DNA of 64,000 nucleotides from Lepiota brunneoincarnata (GCA_023014365.1 JAEBUN010000013.1:620001-684000); one strand, 5' to 3'. Counted from the stretch's first letter, positions 32,100 to 46,651 are shown. Program-made: numbers and translations. The notes: generated from the sequence alone by a model not told the origin.

Positions 32100-32471
32100 C
32101 ACTGCTGGCGTATGACTATATTTGAGCATGAGATAACCTTTGTTTATATGCTAAAATATCAGATGGGATATCATAGCTGCAGATATATTAAATATCCATT
32201 TGTTATCCTACCTTGAGATATCTGTTAGATATTTTTTATTTTGGTTCAATATCACAAAAGGGAATATTTAGAATACCAGGAAGTATATATCACAACTGGA
32301 TAGATGTCATATGCCACTGTTATGTTGGTGTAAACTAAAAACAATATTATGTGCAGAGATATGATGCTCACAATAAGCAAAATATGTTATGTAGAGATCC
32401 ATATGACATAACTTGGTTATTGTCAATGACAATATTAAATTACATACTTAGAATATTGCAGCATTTGATAC

Positions 32472-33122
32472 TGTCATATCCATGCCAAACCCAGAGCTTA
32501 ACCATTATACTTCGGCTTCTCGACTCCACGTGCGTTCCACACAACAACCCTCTGCCCTCCGACTCGGCCCCGACTCACTCCGACCGCAACCCACTGCCCC
32601 GATCACGCGACCACCTCCACACGTGCCGTGGTCACCTGAACCTCGCTGTCTCTATTTCCCCGTCTCCATTTCCCGTCCGTAGTCAAGATATGTTACCAGT
32701 CTCCATACCCGTACCGGTCTCCATTTCGTTTGTAATCCGTTTGTAACCATATGGGTCTCCGCTTCGCTCCGCACGTAGTCAGTACGAGTCATAGTTCGTA
32801 AGGCCAGTAGTATATATACCGTAGGTACTTGGCTTGTACTCCTCAGTCTGATAATCGAATCGAGCAGTGGACCAGCTCCCTGTTCCCTTTCCTCTCCTCT
32901 CTTCTGCCTCGCTCCGCTTCGGCTCCGACTTCCTGAAATACGGACTAGGACAGTAGGAGGGCACAGCACATAAGCTGAGGCCGCAAGTCCAACCCCCCGC
33001 CCGACGTACTCCGCCTCGGTTCCAAAGTCTACGTACTGACTTCGCTCTGTCCACCGGTTACCTTATATCAAGGATACCACCCCGACCCTCCGCTTCGGTC
33101 CCGATCCGCACCGGCTCTAACA
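32472..33122 (+). repeat. LTR 1 of the B-C array
   Basis: 651 bp, TGTCATATCC...CTCTAACA. It differs from LTRs 2 and 3 at about four sites, three of them C/T or G/A changes in CpG-type contexts. The self-priming pair AGTCTGATAAT / ATTATCAGACT is present. Confidence 0.93.
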
Positions 33123-33175
33123 GTATTATCAGACTCACACTCCTCCTGTCCACCACACTCTGAATTTTTCTAACC

Positions 33176-34576
33176 ATGGTCTCTCGAACAGTTACCCGTA
33201 CTCGCACTCTGGTAACTCCAGCCGCTCGCCGTAGCAAACGCATCACTCGACAACCTCCTTCCGAGGAACTGCAACCCGACTCCCCGAGGGCTTCTCGCTC
33301 TCACCAACAATCGATCGCACCCTCGACCCCAGACCGGTTCTCTGAAGATATACAACCTTCAGTATTCCGGACTCCCGACGGCCCCGACAACGGCCCCGAC
33401 CCCAATCCTGATCCCAGCGACCCTGGTGATCCCGACGACTACCCTGACAATGGGGACGGGCCCCCGGGCGACGACGAACCATCAGACAACGGCGACAACA
33501 ACAACAATATCCCACCTGGCAACACCCGAGACGACCATGATAGACTCATACTCCGAGTTTTCCAACGCATAGCCGATCAAATGGACGGCCGTGGGAACTC
33601 TCAAGCCCCACAGCCTCCTTGAACTCCCCGTACCAAAGCTCGCGAACCTGACATCTTTACAGGTTCCGACCCCGCCAAACTCAAACCCTTCCTCTTCCAA
33701 TGCCGACTCTATTTCCGTACCAACCCAGCCCAGTTTGCTATCCCCGCCACCAAGGTCAACTTCGCGTTGACATACCTCACAGGCGTGGCACAGCAACACT
33801 TCGAAATCGGCCTCGACGAGGCCGACAACCACGGAATAATGCACAACTGGATCGAGGACTGGGACCAGTTCACCCTGGAGCTGCAGACCAATTTCGGTCC
33901 CGCGGATCCGACCGGAGAAGCTGCTGAGCAGCTCGACTCCCTCCGAATGCGCTACGACGAGAAGATCGCCGTCTACAACGTCGACTTTCTCCGCCTAGCT
34001 GGCCAACTCCGCTGGGGTGACAAAGTATTTTGTCACCGCTACTACAAAGGCCTCCCCGACCGCATCCAGGACATTCTGTCCAATCGGCCCGACGGCAAGC
34101 CCGACACCTTCATCGAAATGCGAGCAGCAGCGATGAAGATAGACGCTCGCTACTGGGAACGCCAACGCGAGAAGGCCCGCGCCAAAGCCGCTTCGGACCC
34201 GACCACCTCTAGGAAACCTGGAGGTAACCCATCCCCTTCCACCTCGACCAACCCGCAACCTGCCGCCAAGCCTGCCAATAACAACAAAGGCAGCACCCCC
34301 AACAACAGCTTCAAGGGCAATCCGCCCAACCCGTCCGCCAGTCAGAAATCGGCCCCGCCCAAATCCGACCTTACTAGTAAACTTGGTAAGGACGGTAAAT
34401 TAACCCCTGAGGAACGTCAACGACGTTTCGACAATAACCTCTGCCTTGTCTGCGCAGATCCCAATCACAGGGCTGCCAACTGCGACAAGAAGAAATTCCC
34501 TGATGCCAAGGCTAAAGGCCGACAGGCTCAGCTTCCCGAGACAGACGCGCCGACTCTCCCGAGCTCGGAAAAATAG
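33176..34576 (+). pseudogene. Gag of element B, one TGA
   Basis: Same protein as element A gag, including the CCHC knuckle near 34440-34482. It is interrupted by TGA at 33620-33622, where A has CGA. The frame continues unbroken after the stop to 34576. Apart from this nonsense codon the gene is well preserved. Confidence 0.9.
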
Positions 34577-37500
34577 TCGGCGGTCCTCAGGCCTCTGCAC
34601 AGACTGAGGATCGCATTGAACTCTGCTGTGCCCCAGAGAGTTTCCGTCTCAATGCGTCCGCTCTTTCTGACCCGAACTCTTTTCACATTACATTAACTTC
34701 TCCTGTAGTTACTTCTTTATCTTCTGTTTCCGCTTCCGTACTCTCCGCTTCGGACCCGCTTTCTGTAACGGACAATGTAGTTAGTTCTGATTTCTCTTCT
34801 CTTTCTCCTTTCAAAGCTCTTGTTGATAGTGGTTCTACTCACTGTTTTGTGGACTCATCTTTTGTTCGTTCTCATAGTATTCCAACCTCGTCCATCCCGG
34901 CTATTGAACTTCGGTTATTTGATGGGACCTCAAATGCCTACATTACAGAGCTTGCGCAACTGCCTGTATCCTTCCCCTCCGGTGAATCTATCATTTTGGA
35001 CACTTATGTCACCCGGCTCGACTCTTCCTGTTCTGTGGTCTTAGGACACAACTGGCTCACCCGCTACAATCCGTTGATTGACTGGGCTTTGGGCAGTATT
35101 ACTTTCCGGCCATCCCTACTCGAGAATCCTGCTTCCGTCTCTACCTGCGTCGCACCCGCATCGGCCCCGCTTATGGCCACCCCTGACACTCCTGACCTAG
35201 GTTCACCACCCCTGTCCGGGACCTCGTCCCAATCTGCCCCCCTTGCGAAACCGCACATATCCCTGATAAACGCTCCTGCCTTTATCCGCGCTGCCAAGCT
35301 CCCTGGCTCCCAACAATTCCGAATTAACCTCTCCGCCACCTCCGCATCGGCCGCGTCTTCTTCTGTCTCCGATGACCCGGCTGACCTCTTGTCCATCCCC
35401 GAGGAATACCACGAGTTCGCTGATGTTTTCAGTAAATCGCGTGCTGACACACTCGCTCCACACCGCCCTTACGACCTCCAGATTAACCTTGAGGACGGCG
35501 GTCAACCTCCGGTCGGTACCATTTACTCCCTTTCACAATCAGAGCTTGGAGCTCTACGTGATTTCATTGACGAACATTTATCTATTGGCTTCATTCGCCC
35601 CTCCACTTCTCCTCATGGAGCCCCGGTCCTCTTCGTCAAGAAAAAGGACGGCTCCCTCCGCTTATGTGTTGATTTTAGAGGTCTCAACCGTATTACCAAG
35701 AAGGACCGCTACCCCCTTCCGCTCATCTCCGACCTCTTAGACTCCCCTCGCAAAGCCCGCGTATATACCAAAATCGACCTCCGTCACGCCTACCATCTTG
35801 TCCGCGTTGCTGACGGCGACGAATGGAAGACCGCCTTTCGGACCCGCTACGGCTCCTTCGAATGGATGGTTATGCCTTTTGGCCTCACCAACGCCCCTGC
35901 CACTTTCCAGCGGTTCATGAACGATATATTCAAGGACATGCTCGACGTCTGCGTTACCATCTATCTTGACGACATCCTGATATACTCCGACAATCATAGT
36001 ATCCATCGTGACCAAGTCAAGGAGGTCCTCAAGCGGCTCCGACAACACGGTCTATACGCCCGCCCCGACAAATGCCAGTTCCACTCTGACACAGTGGAAT
36101 ATCTCGGCTACATTCTTTCCCCCGACGGTCTCCGAATGGACCAATCTAAGGTCAAGACCATCCAGGAGTGGCCGGAACCCAAGAAAGTCAAGGACATCCA
36201 GTCCTTCTTAGGTTTCGCAAATTTCTACCGTCGCTTCATTCACGGTTACTCCGACATCGTCGTTCCGCTCACTCGCCTCACCCGCAAAGACGTGAAATGG
36301 AATTTCACTGACGAATGTCGCGAAGCCTTTAACTCCCTGAAGGAAGCATTCATATCCGCTCCCGTCCTCACTCCTTGGGCCCCCGACGCTCAGATCATTG
36401 TCGAGACCGACGCCTCCGACTACGCCCTTGCGGCTATCCTCTCTATCATCACTGATGATGGAGAGGTCCACCCCGTTGCATTCCATTCCCGCACCTTTAA
36501 CACGGCCGAACTTAATTATGACACCCACGACAAGGAACTCCTGGCGATATTCGAGGCTTTTCGTATCTGGCGGCACTATCTTGAGGGTGCCCCTCTTACT
36601 ATTGATGTAGTCACCGACCACAAAAACCTCGAATACTTCTGCACCACCAAAATCCTTACTCGCCGCCAAGCTCGTTGGTCCGAGTTCCTGTCCCAATTCC
36701 ACCTCGTCATCCGGTTCCGACCCGGCCGCCTCGGCACCAAGCCTGACGCCCTAACTAGACGATGGGACGTCTACCCTAAAGGGGGGAATAGCGACTATGC
36801 ATCAGTCAACCCGCACAATTTCCGACCCGTATTCACCCACGAACAGCTCGCGGCCTCCGTCCGCGCCACCACTCTTTACGCCCCTTCCCTTCGCGCAGCT
36901 GTAGTCATGGATCTCGACCAGCTACACCGCGATATCCTCGCCGCTCTACCAGCGGATCCGACCGCCTCCGCTCATCTTGCTAGCCCAGAGGGCCGTTGGT
37001 CAGTTAATGATAAAGGTTTCCTCCTCTTAGACGACAGAATCTACGTCCCCGACGCCGACAATCTCCGATTTCGGGTCCTCCAGTACAAGCACGATCATGT
37101 CCTAGCTGGCCACTTCGGTCAGAATAAAACGCTGGAACTCATCCGGCGCGAATACACCTGGCCTAGTGTCCGCACCTTCGTCAAGGATTTCTGTAAGTCT
37201 TGTGTCACCTGTATGAGGTCTAAACCCCAGCGCCACCGTCCCTACGGTCTCCTCAAACAACTCCCCATTCCCGAACGCCCTTGGAATTCAATCTCCATGG
37301 ACTTCATCGAAAAACTCCCTGCCTCCTCCGGCTACGACGCCATCCTAGTAATCGTTGACAGACTCACCAAGCAATCCCTCTTCATCCCGACTTATGATAC
37401 CGTCACCTCCTCCGACCTCGCCCGCCTATTCGTTCTCCACGTCTTCTCCAAGCACGGCGTACCCGAACATGTTACCTCCGACCGCGGCTCCGAATTCGTC

Positions 37501-38366
37501 TCCCACTTCTTCCGCTCATTGGGACAAGCCCTCGACATGAAACTACACTTCACTTCGGGCTACCACCCAGAAGGCGACGGACAGACGGAACGCACCAACC
37601 AGACCCTGGAACAATATCTCCGGGTCTACTGTAACTACCAACAGGACAATTGGTCCGAATTACTACCACTAGCTGAGTTTGCTTACAACAACGCTCCTAG
37701 TGCCACCACCGGTATCTCCCCGTTCTTCGCTAATAAAGGATACCATCCGAACATCACAGTTCATCCTGAACGCGACCTCGCCTCCGCTCGGGCCCGCCAT
37801 TTTGCTGTTGACCTCGACGACCTACACACCACCTTGAAGTCTGAAATAGCGCTAGCCCAGCAACGCTACCAGACCTCCGCCGACTCCCTGCCCCGGACTT
37901 CAAGGTTGGACAAAAGGTATTCGTAAAAGCCCAATTCTTCCGCACCACCCGTCCTTCCAAAAAACTCTCCGAAAAGTTCCTTGGGCCTTATGAGATCATT
38001 GCACAAGCAGGTACCCATTCCTTTACACTCCGACTTCCTGACTCCATGCGTGGAGTACACCCCGTCTTCCATGTTTCCATGCTCGAACCGGCTACGCCTA
38101 ACACCATACCCGCCCGATCGGACCCGCCACCCGCGCCAGTTTCTATTGACGGTGAACCAGAATACGAGATTGCCCGTATCGTCGACTCGAAGATCGATCG
38201 GCGCCGCGCATGCAAGCTCCTCTATAAAGTCATCTGGTTAGGTTACGAAGATACTGAAGAAGAATCCTCGTGGTTACTGGCTACCGAGCTTGAACATGCC
38301 ATAGATCTAGTAGAGGCTTTCCATTCCTCTTACCCCGCTAAGCCTGGCCCCCTCCATTCACTCTGA
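34573..38366 (+). pseudogene. Pol of element B, 10-bp deletion before the chromodomain
   Basis: Protease, RT (YLDD), RNase H and integrase are continuous and open to 37926; the 2-bp deletion of element A is absent. A 10-bp deletion near 37880, between short repeats CCGCCGAC, shifts the frame after the integrase core. The GPY/F-chromodomain part remains open in another frame (38046-38366). A protein made here would lack its chromodomain targeting module. The frame is entered from gag by the predicted -1 shift. Confidence 0.9.
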
Positions 38367-38452
38367 GTTTCCCACTGATCACCCATCACACCAAGAAACA
38401 ACAAGATTTATCAAAACAAAAAAAGAAAAAAACTACACAAACGACTACCAAG

Positions 38453-39495
38453 TTACTTGTCGTCTCCAGAAGGGCCGGGCGACTGTGCAGCATCATCCTC
38501 CATTAAGCCCCGCACCTCCTCCTCCGAGGCGGCCCCGATGCTCTCCTCCGAACCCTCCGTCTCCGTAACATTTCCACTCGACCAATTACGATCCACCTGC
38601 GCCTCCCAACGCCGCAGTTGCTCGTAACGGCCCGCCGTCAGCTCGACCTTGTCCACCCTCTCCCCCAATCGAGCGATGGCCTGTACGAGCTGCACTTCCA
38701 TGATATTGACCCATTTGAGGGTCTCCCGTTGCCCCTCCTCGATGAGTCGCTTCAGCTCTAAAAATCATTGGTCAGCGAACCTCGCAGTCGGAAACCACTA
38801 CTCACCTTCAAATTGTTGGCCCGACATGCCCCCGGCCCCGCTCGGCTCCGTCTCCTCTTGACCCCCGCACCGTTTTTTCATTTTGCTGCACCGACGGCAA
38901 CTCCTGGTATTACTAAAACCCTATCAGTATGTATCCCGGGAAACTTTCACGCGACTCACCCGCCGGCGACCTCGCACTGGACCCCATCTCGCTCGCACCT
39001 CCAGCAGGGGTTCTCACCCCCGAATATGTTCGCATGGCCCCGTCGCGGGGCCGCCCTCGCCCTTGCTTTTCCCTTACCCCCTGTGTCCCCGTAGTCCTCG
39101 TCCTCGTCCTCCTCCTCCTCATTTTCCGTCTCGTCCCTATCCGTGTAATCGGATTCCGACTCCTCCGTATCTACCTCCATCGGTTCTTCCGGCAGGCGGC
39201 TCAACGAAGCCCCCGCAGTAGTTGCAACGAGCCTGGCCCGAATCGCCCGACGCTCTGCCTCGGCAGCCTCGTCTTGTTGCCGCCTGATCTCTTCCGCCAG
39301 GCGCTCCCTCGCCCGCTCCTCCGCTTGTCGCTGATGCAGCGCTATCAGCCGCTGCCGCTCCTCCTCCTCTTGTCGCTCCTCCTCCTCCAACCTCTCGATT
39401 TCCAGCCGCTCCCGCTCCTCTCGCTCAGCCTTCTCCCTCAGCAGTTGCGCCTTGCGCTCCGCGGCGGTCGGTTGTCGGGATGGTTGTCTGCTCAT
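38453..39495 (-). CDS. Antisense coiled-coil Zn2Cys6-like gene, element B
   Basis: Predicted exons are 39495-38960, 38903-38806 and 38757-38453, joining into 312 residues. Introns of 56 and 48 nt use GTGAGT...CAG and GTGAGT...TAG. The second exon has the same 98-nt length as in element A. The cysteine cluster across splice 1 has the same C-X2-C-X6-C-X6-C-X2-C-X6-C spacing, despite substitutions around it (CWRCERDGVQC, CRRCSKMKKRC). The coiled coil is shorter than in A by in-frame deletions. Divergence from A with frame, splice sites and cysteines all kept suggests selection on the protein, unlike gag and pol of this same copy, which are broken. Confidence 0.75.
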
Positions 39496-39544
39496 GGGAG
39501 TATGGGGTTAAGTTGTGCTCTCCCAACTCGAACCAGTTCACCCG

Positions 39545-39552
39545 TTTTTATA
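39545..39552 (-). promoter_or_regulatory. TATA box for antisense gene of element B
   Basis: TATAAAAA on the minus strand, 49 nt upstream of the antisense ATG at 39495. Its position is conserved relative to element A. Confidence 0.6.
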
Positions 39553-39627
39553 CCCCGGCGGAGTTTTCCGATGGGCCCCGGTCTAGACCACCTTGGGCCT
39601 CGAGGCTCGGCCCTAAAGGGGGGGCAC

Positions 39628-40278
39628 TGTCATATCCATGCCAAACCCAGAGCTTAACCATTATACTTCGGCTTCTCGACTCCACGTGCGTTCCACACAA
39701 CAACCCTCTGCCCTCCGACTCGGCCCCAACTCACTCCGACCGCAACCCACTGCCCCGATCACGCGACCACCTCCACACGTGCCGTGGTCACCTGAACCTC
39801 GCTGTCTCTATTTCCCCGTCTCCATTTCCCATCCGTAGTCAAGATACGTTACCAGTCTCCATACCCGTACCGGTCTCCATTTCGTTTGTAATCCGTTTGT
39901 AACCATATGGGTCTCCGCTTCGCTCCGCACGTAGTCAGTACGAGTCATAGTTCGTAAGGCCAGTAGTATATATACCGTAGGTACTTGGCTTGTACTCCTC
40001 AGTCTGATAATCGAATCGAGCAGCGGACCAGCTCCCTGTTCCCTTTCCTCTCCTCTCTTCTGCCTCGCTCCGCTTCGGCTCCGACTTCCTGAAATACGGA
40101 CTAGGACAGTAGGAGGGCACAGCACATAAGCTGAGGCCGCAAGTCCAACCCCCCGCCCGACGTACTCCGCCTCGGTTCCAAAGTCTACGTACTGACTTCG
40201 CTCTGTCCACCGGTTACCTTATATCAAGGATACCACCCCGACCCTCCGCTTCGGTCCCGATCCGCACCGGCTCTAACA
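39628..40278 (+). repeat. LTR 2 (shared) of the B-C array
   Basis: Serves as both 3' LTR of B and 5' LTR of C. Identical as far as I can see to LTR 3. No target-site duplication flanks it, as expected for a recombination-derived middle LTR. Confidence 0.93.
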
Positions 40279-40331
40279 GTATTATCAGACTCACACTCCT
40301 CCTGTCCACCACACTCTGAATTTTTCTAACC

Positions 40332-41732
40332 ATGGTCTCTCGAACAGTTACCCGTACTCGCACTCTGGTAACTCCAGCCGCTCGCCGTAGCAAACGCATC
40401 ACTCGACAACCTCCTTCCGAGGAACTGCAACCCGACTCCCCGAGGGCTTCTCGCTCTCACCAACAATCGATCGCACCCTCGACCCCAGACCGGTTCTCTG
40501 AAGATATACAACCTTCAGTATTCCGGACTCCCGACGGCCCCGACAACGGCCCCGACCCCAATCCTGATCCCAGCGACCCTGGTGATCCCGACGACTACCC
40601 TGACAATGGGGACGGGCCCCCGGGCGACGACGAACCATCAGACAACGGCGACAACAACAACAATATCCCACCTGGCAACACCCGAGACGACCATGATAGA
40701 CTCATACTCCGAGTTTTCCAACGCATAGCCGATCAAATGGACGGCCGTGGGAACTCTCAAGCCCCACAGCCTCCTTGAACTCCCCGTACCAAAGCTCGCG
40801 AACCTGACATCTTTACAGGTTCCGACCCCGCCAAACTCAAACCCTTCCTCTTCCAATGCCGACTCTATTTCCGTACCAACCCAGCCCAGTTTGCTATCCC
40901 CGCCACCAAGGTCAACTTCGCGTTGACATACCTCACAGGCGTGGCACAGCAACACTTCGAAATCGGCCTCGACGAGGCCGACAACCACGGAATAATGCAC
41001 AACTGGATCGAGGACTGGGACCAGTTCACCCTGGAGCTGCAGACCAATTTCGGTCCCGCGGATCCGACCGGAGAAGCTGCTGAGCAGCTCGACTCCCTCC
41101 GAATGCGCTACGACGAGAAGATCGCCGTCTACAACGTCGACTTTCTCCGCCTAGCTGGCCAACTCCGCTGGGGTGACAAAGTATTTTGTCACCGCTACTA
41201 CAAAGGCCTCCCCGACCGCATCCAGGACATTCTGTCCAATCGGCCCGACGGCAAGCCCGACACCTTCATCGAAATGCGAGCAGCAGCGATGAAGATAGAC
41301 GCTCGCTACTGGGAACGCCAACGCGAGAAGGCCCGCGCCAAAGCCGCTTCGGACCCGACCACCTCTAGGAAACCTGGAGGTAACCCATCCCCTTCCACCT
41401 CGACCAACCCGCAACCTGCCGCCAAGCCTGCCAATAACAACAAAGGCAGCACCCCCAACAACAGCTTCAAGGGCAATCCGCCCAACCCGTCCGCCAGTCA
41501 GAAATCGGCCCCGCCCAAATCCGACCTTACTAGTAAACTTGGTAAGGACGGTAAATTAACCCCTGAGGAACGTCAACGACGTTTCGACAATAACCTCTGC
41601 CTTGTCTGCGCAGATCCCAATCACAGGGCTGCCAACTGCGACAAGAAGAAATTCCCTGATGCCAAGGCTAAAGGCCGACAGGCTCAGCTTCCCGAGACAG
41701 ACGCGCCGACTCTCCCGAGCTCGGAAAAATAG
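40332..41732 (+). pseudogene. Gag of element C, one TGA
   Basis: Apparently identical to gag of B, including the TGA (40776-40778) in place of CGA. The mutation therefore predates the B/C duplication. Confidence 0.9.
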
Positions 41733-44700
41733 TCGGCGGTCCTCAGGCCTCTGCACAGACTGAGGATCGCATTGAACTCTGCTGTGCCCCAGAGAGTTTC
41801 CGTCTCAATGCGTCCGCTCTTTCTGACCCGAACTCTTTTCACATTACATTAACTTCTCCTGTAGTTACTTCTTTATCTTCTGTTTCCGCTTCCGTACTCT
41901 CCGCTTCGGACCCGCTTTCTGTAACGGACAATGTAGTTAGTTCTGATTTCTCTTCTCTTTCTCCTTTCAAAGCTCTTGTTGATAGTGGTTCTACTCACTG
42001 TTTTGTGGACTCATCTTTTGTTCGTTCTCATAGTATTCCAACCTCGTCCATCCCGGCTATTGAACTTCGGTTATTTGATGGGACCTCAAATGCCTACATT
42101 ACAGAGCTTGCGCAACTGCCTGTATCCTTCCCCTCCGGTGAATCTATCATTTTGGACACTTATGTCACCCGGCTCGACTCTTCCTGTTCTGTGGTCTTAG
42201 GACACAACTGGCTCACCCGCTACAATCCGTTGATTGACTGGGCTTTGGGCAGTATTACTTTCCGGCCATCCCTACTCGAGAATCCTGCTTCCGTCTCTAC
42301 CTGCGTCGCACCCGCATCGGCCCCGCTTATGGCCACCCCTGACACTCCTGACCTAGGTTCACCACCCCTGTCCGGGACCTCGTCCCAATCTGCCCCCCTT
42401 GCGAAACCGCACATATCCCTGATAAACGCTCCTGCCTTTATCCGCGCTGCCAAGCTCCCTGGCTCCCAACAATTCCGAATTAACCTCTCCGCCACCTCCG
42501 CATCGGCCGCGTCTTCTTCTGTCTCCGATGACCCGGCTGACCTCTTGTCCATCCCCGAGGAATACCACGAGTTCGCTGATGTTTTCAGTAAATCGCGTGC
42601 TGACACACTCGCTCCACACCGCCCTTACGACCTCCAGATTAACCTTGAGGACGGCGGTCAACCTCCGGTCGGTACCATTTACTCCCTTTCACAATCAGAG
42701 CTTGGAGCTCTACGTGATTTCATTGACGAACATTTATCTATTGGCTTCATTCGCCCCTCCACTTCTCCTCATGGAGCCCCGGTCCTCTTCGTCAAGAAAA
42801 AGGACGGCTCCCTCCGCTTATGTGTTGATTTTAGAGGTCTCAACCGTATTACCAAGAAGGACCGCTACCCCCTTCCGCTCATCTCCGACCTCTTAGACTC
42901 CCCTCGCAAAGCCCGCGTATATACCAAAATCGACCTCCGTCACGCCTACCATCTTGTCCGCGTTGCTGACGGCGACGAATGGAAGACCGCCTTTCGGACC
43001 CGCTACGGCTCCTTCGAATGGATGGTTATGCCTTTTGGCCTCACCAACGCCCCTGCCACTTTCCAGCGGTTCATGAACGATATATTCAAGGACATGCTCG
43101 ACGTCTGCGTTACCATCTATCTTGACGACATCCTGATATACTCCGACAATCATAGTATCCATCGTGACCAAGTCAAGGAGGTCCTCAAGCGGCTCCGACA
43201 ACACGGTCTATACGCCCGCCCCGACAAATGCCAGTTCCACTCTGACACAGTGGAATATCTCGGCTACATTCTTTCCCCCGACGGTCTCCGAATGGACCAA
43301 TCTAAGGTCAAGACCATCCAGGAGTGGCCGGAACCCAAGAAAGTCAAGGACATCCAGTCCTTCTTAGGTTTCGCAAATTTCTACCGTCGCTTCATTCACG
43401 GTTACTCCGACATCGTCGTTCCGCTCACTCGCCTCACCCGCAAAGACGTGAAATGGAATTTCACTGACGAATGTCGCGAAGCCTTTAACTCCCTGAAGGA
43501 AGCATTCATATCCGCTCCCGTCCTCACTCCTTGGGCCCCCGACGCTCAGATCATTGTCGAGACCGACGCCTCCGACTACGCCCTTGCGGCTATCCTCTCT
43601 ATCATCACTGATGATGGAGAGGTCCACCCCGTTGCATTCCATTCCCGCACCTTTAACACGGCCGAACTTAATTATGACACCCACGACAAGGAACTCCTGG
43701 CGATATTCGAGGCTTTTCGTATCTGGCGGCACTATCTTGAGGGTGCCCCTCTTACTATTGATGTAGTCACCGACCACAAAAACCTCGAATACTTCTGCAC
43801 CACCAAAATCCTTACTCGCCGCCAAGCTCGTTGGTCCGAGTTCCTGTCCCAATTCCACCTCGTCATCCGGTTCCGACCCGGCCGCCTCGGCACCAAGCCT
43901 GACGCCCTAACTAGACGATGGGACGTCTACCCTAAAGGGGGGAATAGCGACTATGCATCAGTCAACCCGCACAATTTCCGACCCGTATTCACCCACGAAC
44001 AGCTCGCGGCCTCCGTCCGCGCCACCACTCTTTACGCCCCTTCCCTTCGCGCAGCTGTAGTCATGGATCTCGACCAGCTACACCGCGATATCCTCGCCGC
44101 TCTACCAGCGGATCCGACCGCCTCCGCTCATCTTGCTAGCCCAGAGGGCCGTTGGTCAGTTAATGATAAAGGTTTCCTCCTCTTAGACGACAGAATCTAC
44201 GTCCCCGACGCCGACAATCTCCGATTTCGGGTCCTCCAGTACAAGCACGATCATGTCCTAGCTGGCCACTTCGGTCAGAATAAAACGCTGGAACTCATCC
44301 GGCGCGAATACACCTGGCCTAGTGTCCGCACCTTCGTCAAGGATTTCTGTAAGTCTTGTGTCACCTGTATGAGGTCTAAACCCCAGCGCCACCGTCCCTA
44401 CGGTCTCCTCAAACAACTCCCCATTCCCGAACGCCCTTGGAATTCAATCTCCATGGACTTCATCGAAAAACTCCCTGCCTCCTCCGGCTACGACGCCATC
44501 CTAGTAATCGTTGACAGACTCACCAAGCAATCCCTCTTCATCCCGACTTATGATACCGTCACCTCCTCCGACCTCGCCCGCCTATTCGTTCTCCACGTCT
44601 TCTCCAAGCACGGCGTACCCGAACATGTTACCTCCGACCGCGGCTCCGAATTCGTCTCCCACTTCTTCCGCTCATTGGGACAAGCCCTCGACATGAAACT

Positions 44701-45522
44701 ACACTTCACTTCGGGCTACCACCCAGAAGGCGACGGACAGACGGAACGCACCAACCAGACCCTGGAACAATATCTCCGGGTCTACTGTAACTACCAACAG
44801 GACAATTGGTCCGAATTACTACCACTAGCTGAGTTTGCTTACAACAACGCTCCTAGTGCCACCACCGGTATCTCCCCGTTCTTCGCTAATAAAGGATACC
44901 ATCCGAACATCACAGTTCATCCTGAACGCGACCTCGCCTCCGCTCGGGCCCGCCATTTTGCTGTTGACCTCGACGACCTACACACCACCTTGAAGTCTGA
45001 AATAGCGCTAGCCCAGCAACGCTACCAGACCTCCGCCGACTCCCTGCCCCGGACTTCAAGGTTGGACAAAAGGTATTCGTAAAAGCCCAATTCTTCCGCA
45101 CCACCCGTCCTTCCAAAAAACTCTCCGAAAAGTTCCTTGGGCCTTATGAGATCATTGCACAAGCAGGTACCCATTCCTTTACACTCCGACTTCCTGACTC
45201 CATGCGTGGAGTACACCCCGTCTTCCATGTTTCCATGCTCGAACCGGCTACGCCTAACACCATACCCGCCCGATCGGACCCGCCACCCGCGCCAGTTTCT
45301 ATTGACGGTGAACCAGAATACGAGATTGCCCGTATCGTCGACTCGAAGATCGATCGGCGCCGCGCATGCAAGCTCCTCTATAAAGTCATCTGGTTAGGTT
45401 ACGAAGATACTGAAGAAGAATCCTCGTGGTTACCGGCTACCGAGCTTGAACATGCCATAGATCTAGTAGAGGCTTTCCATTCCTCTTACCCCGCTAAGCC
45501 TGGCCCCCTCCATTCACTCTGA
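41729..45522 (+). pseudogene. Pol of element C, 10-bp deletion before the chromodomain
   Basis: Same organisation and same 10-bp deletion as B; the main frame ends at 45082. The chromodomain segment remains open at 45202-45522. It differs from B by a Leu/Pro change at 45434 (T in B at 38278, C here). All catalytic motifs of protease, RT, RNase H and integrase are present. Confidence 0.9.
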
Positions 45523-45608
45523 GTTTCCCACTGATCACCCATCACACCAAGAAACAACAAGATTTATCAAAACAAAAAAAGAAAAAAACTACACAAACGA
45601 CTACCAAG

Positions 45609-46651
45609 TTACTTGTCGTCTCCAGAAGGGCCGGGCGACTGTGCAGCATCATCCTCCATTAAGCCCCGCACCTCCTCCTCCGAGGCGGCCCCGATGCTCT
45701 CCTCCGAACCCTCCGTCTCCGTAACATTTCCACTCGACCAATTACGATCCACCTGCGCCTCCCAACGCCGCAGTTGCTCGTAACGGCCCGCCGTCAGCTC
45801 GACCTTGTCCACCCTCTCCCCCAATCGAGCGATGGCCTGTACGAGCTGCACTTCCATGATATTGACCCATTTGAGGGTCTCCCGTTGCCCCTCCTCGATG
45901 AGTCGCTTCAGCTCTAAAAATCATTGGTCAGCGAACCTCGCAGTCGGAAACCACTACTCACCTTCAAATTGTTGGCCCGACATGCCCCCGGCCCCGCTCG
46001 GCTCCGTCTCCTCTTGACCCCCGCACCGTTTTTTCATTTTGCTGCACCGACGGCAACTCCTGGTATTACTAAAACCCTATCAGTATGTATCCCGGGAAAC
46101 TTTCACGCGACTCACCCGCCGGCGACCTCGCACTGGACCCCATCTCGCTCGCACCTCCAGCAGGGGTTCTCACCCCCGAATATGTTCGCATGGCCCCGTC
46201 GCGGGGCCGCCCTCGCCCTTGCTTTTCCCTTACCCCCTGTGTCCCCGTAGTCCTCGTCCTCGTCCTCCTCCTCCTCATTTTCCGTCTCGTCCCTATCCGT
46301 GTAATCGGATTCCGACTCCTCCGTATCTACCTCCATCGGTTCTTCCGGCAGGCGGCTCAACGAAGCCCCCGCAGTAGTTGCAACGAGCCTGGCCCGAATC
46401 GCCCGACGCTCTGCCTCGGCAGCCTCGTCTTGTTGCCGCCTGATCTCTTCCGCCAGGCGCTCCCTCGCCCGCTCCTCCGCTTGTCGCTGATGCAGCGCTA
46501 TCAGCCGCTGCCGCTCCTCCTCCTCTTGTCGCTCCTCCTCCTCCAACCTCTCGATTTCCAGCCGCTCCCGCTCCTCTCGCTCAGCCTTCTCCCTCAGCAG
46601 TTGCGCCTTGCGCTCCGCGGCGGTCGGTTGTCGGGATGGTTGTCTGCTCAT
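45609..46651 (-). CDS. Antisense coiled-coil Zn2Cys6-like gene, element C
   Basis: Apparently identical to the copy in B. Exons 46651-46116, 46059-45962 and 45913-45609. TATAAAAA on the minus strand at 46701-46708. The cysteine cluster, both introns and the 312-residue joined frame are intact. Confidence 0.75.
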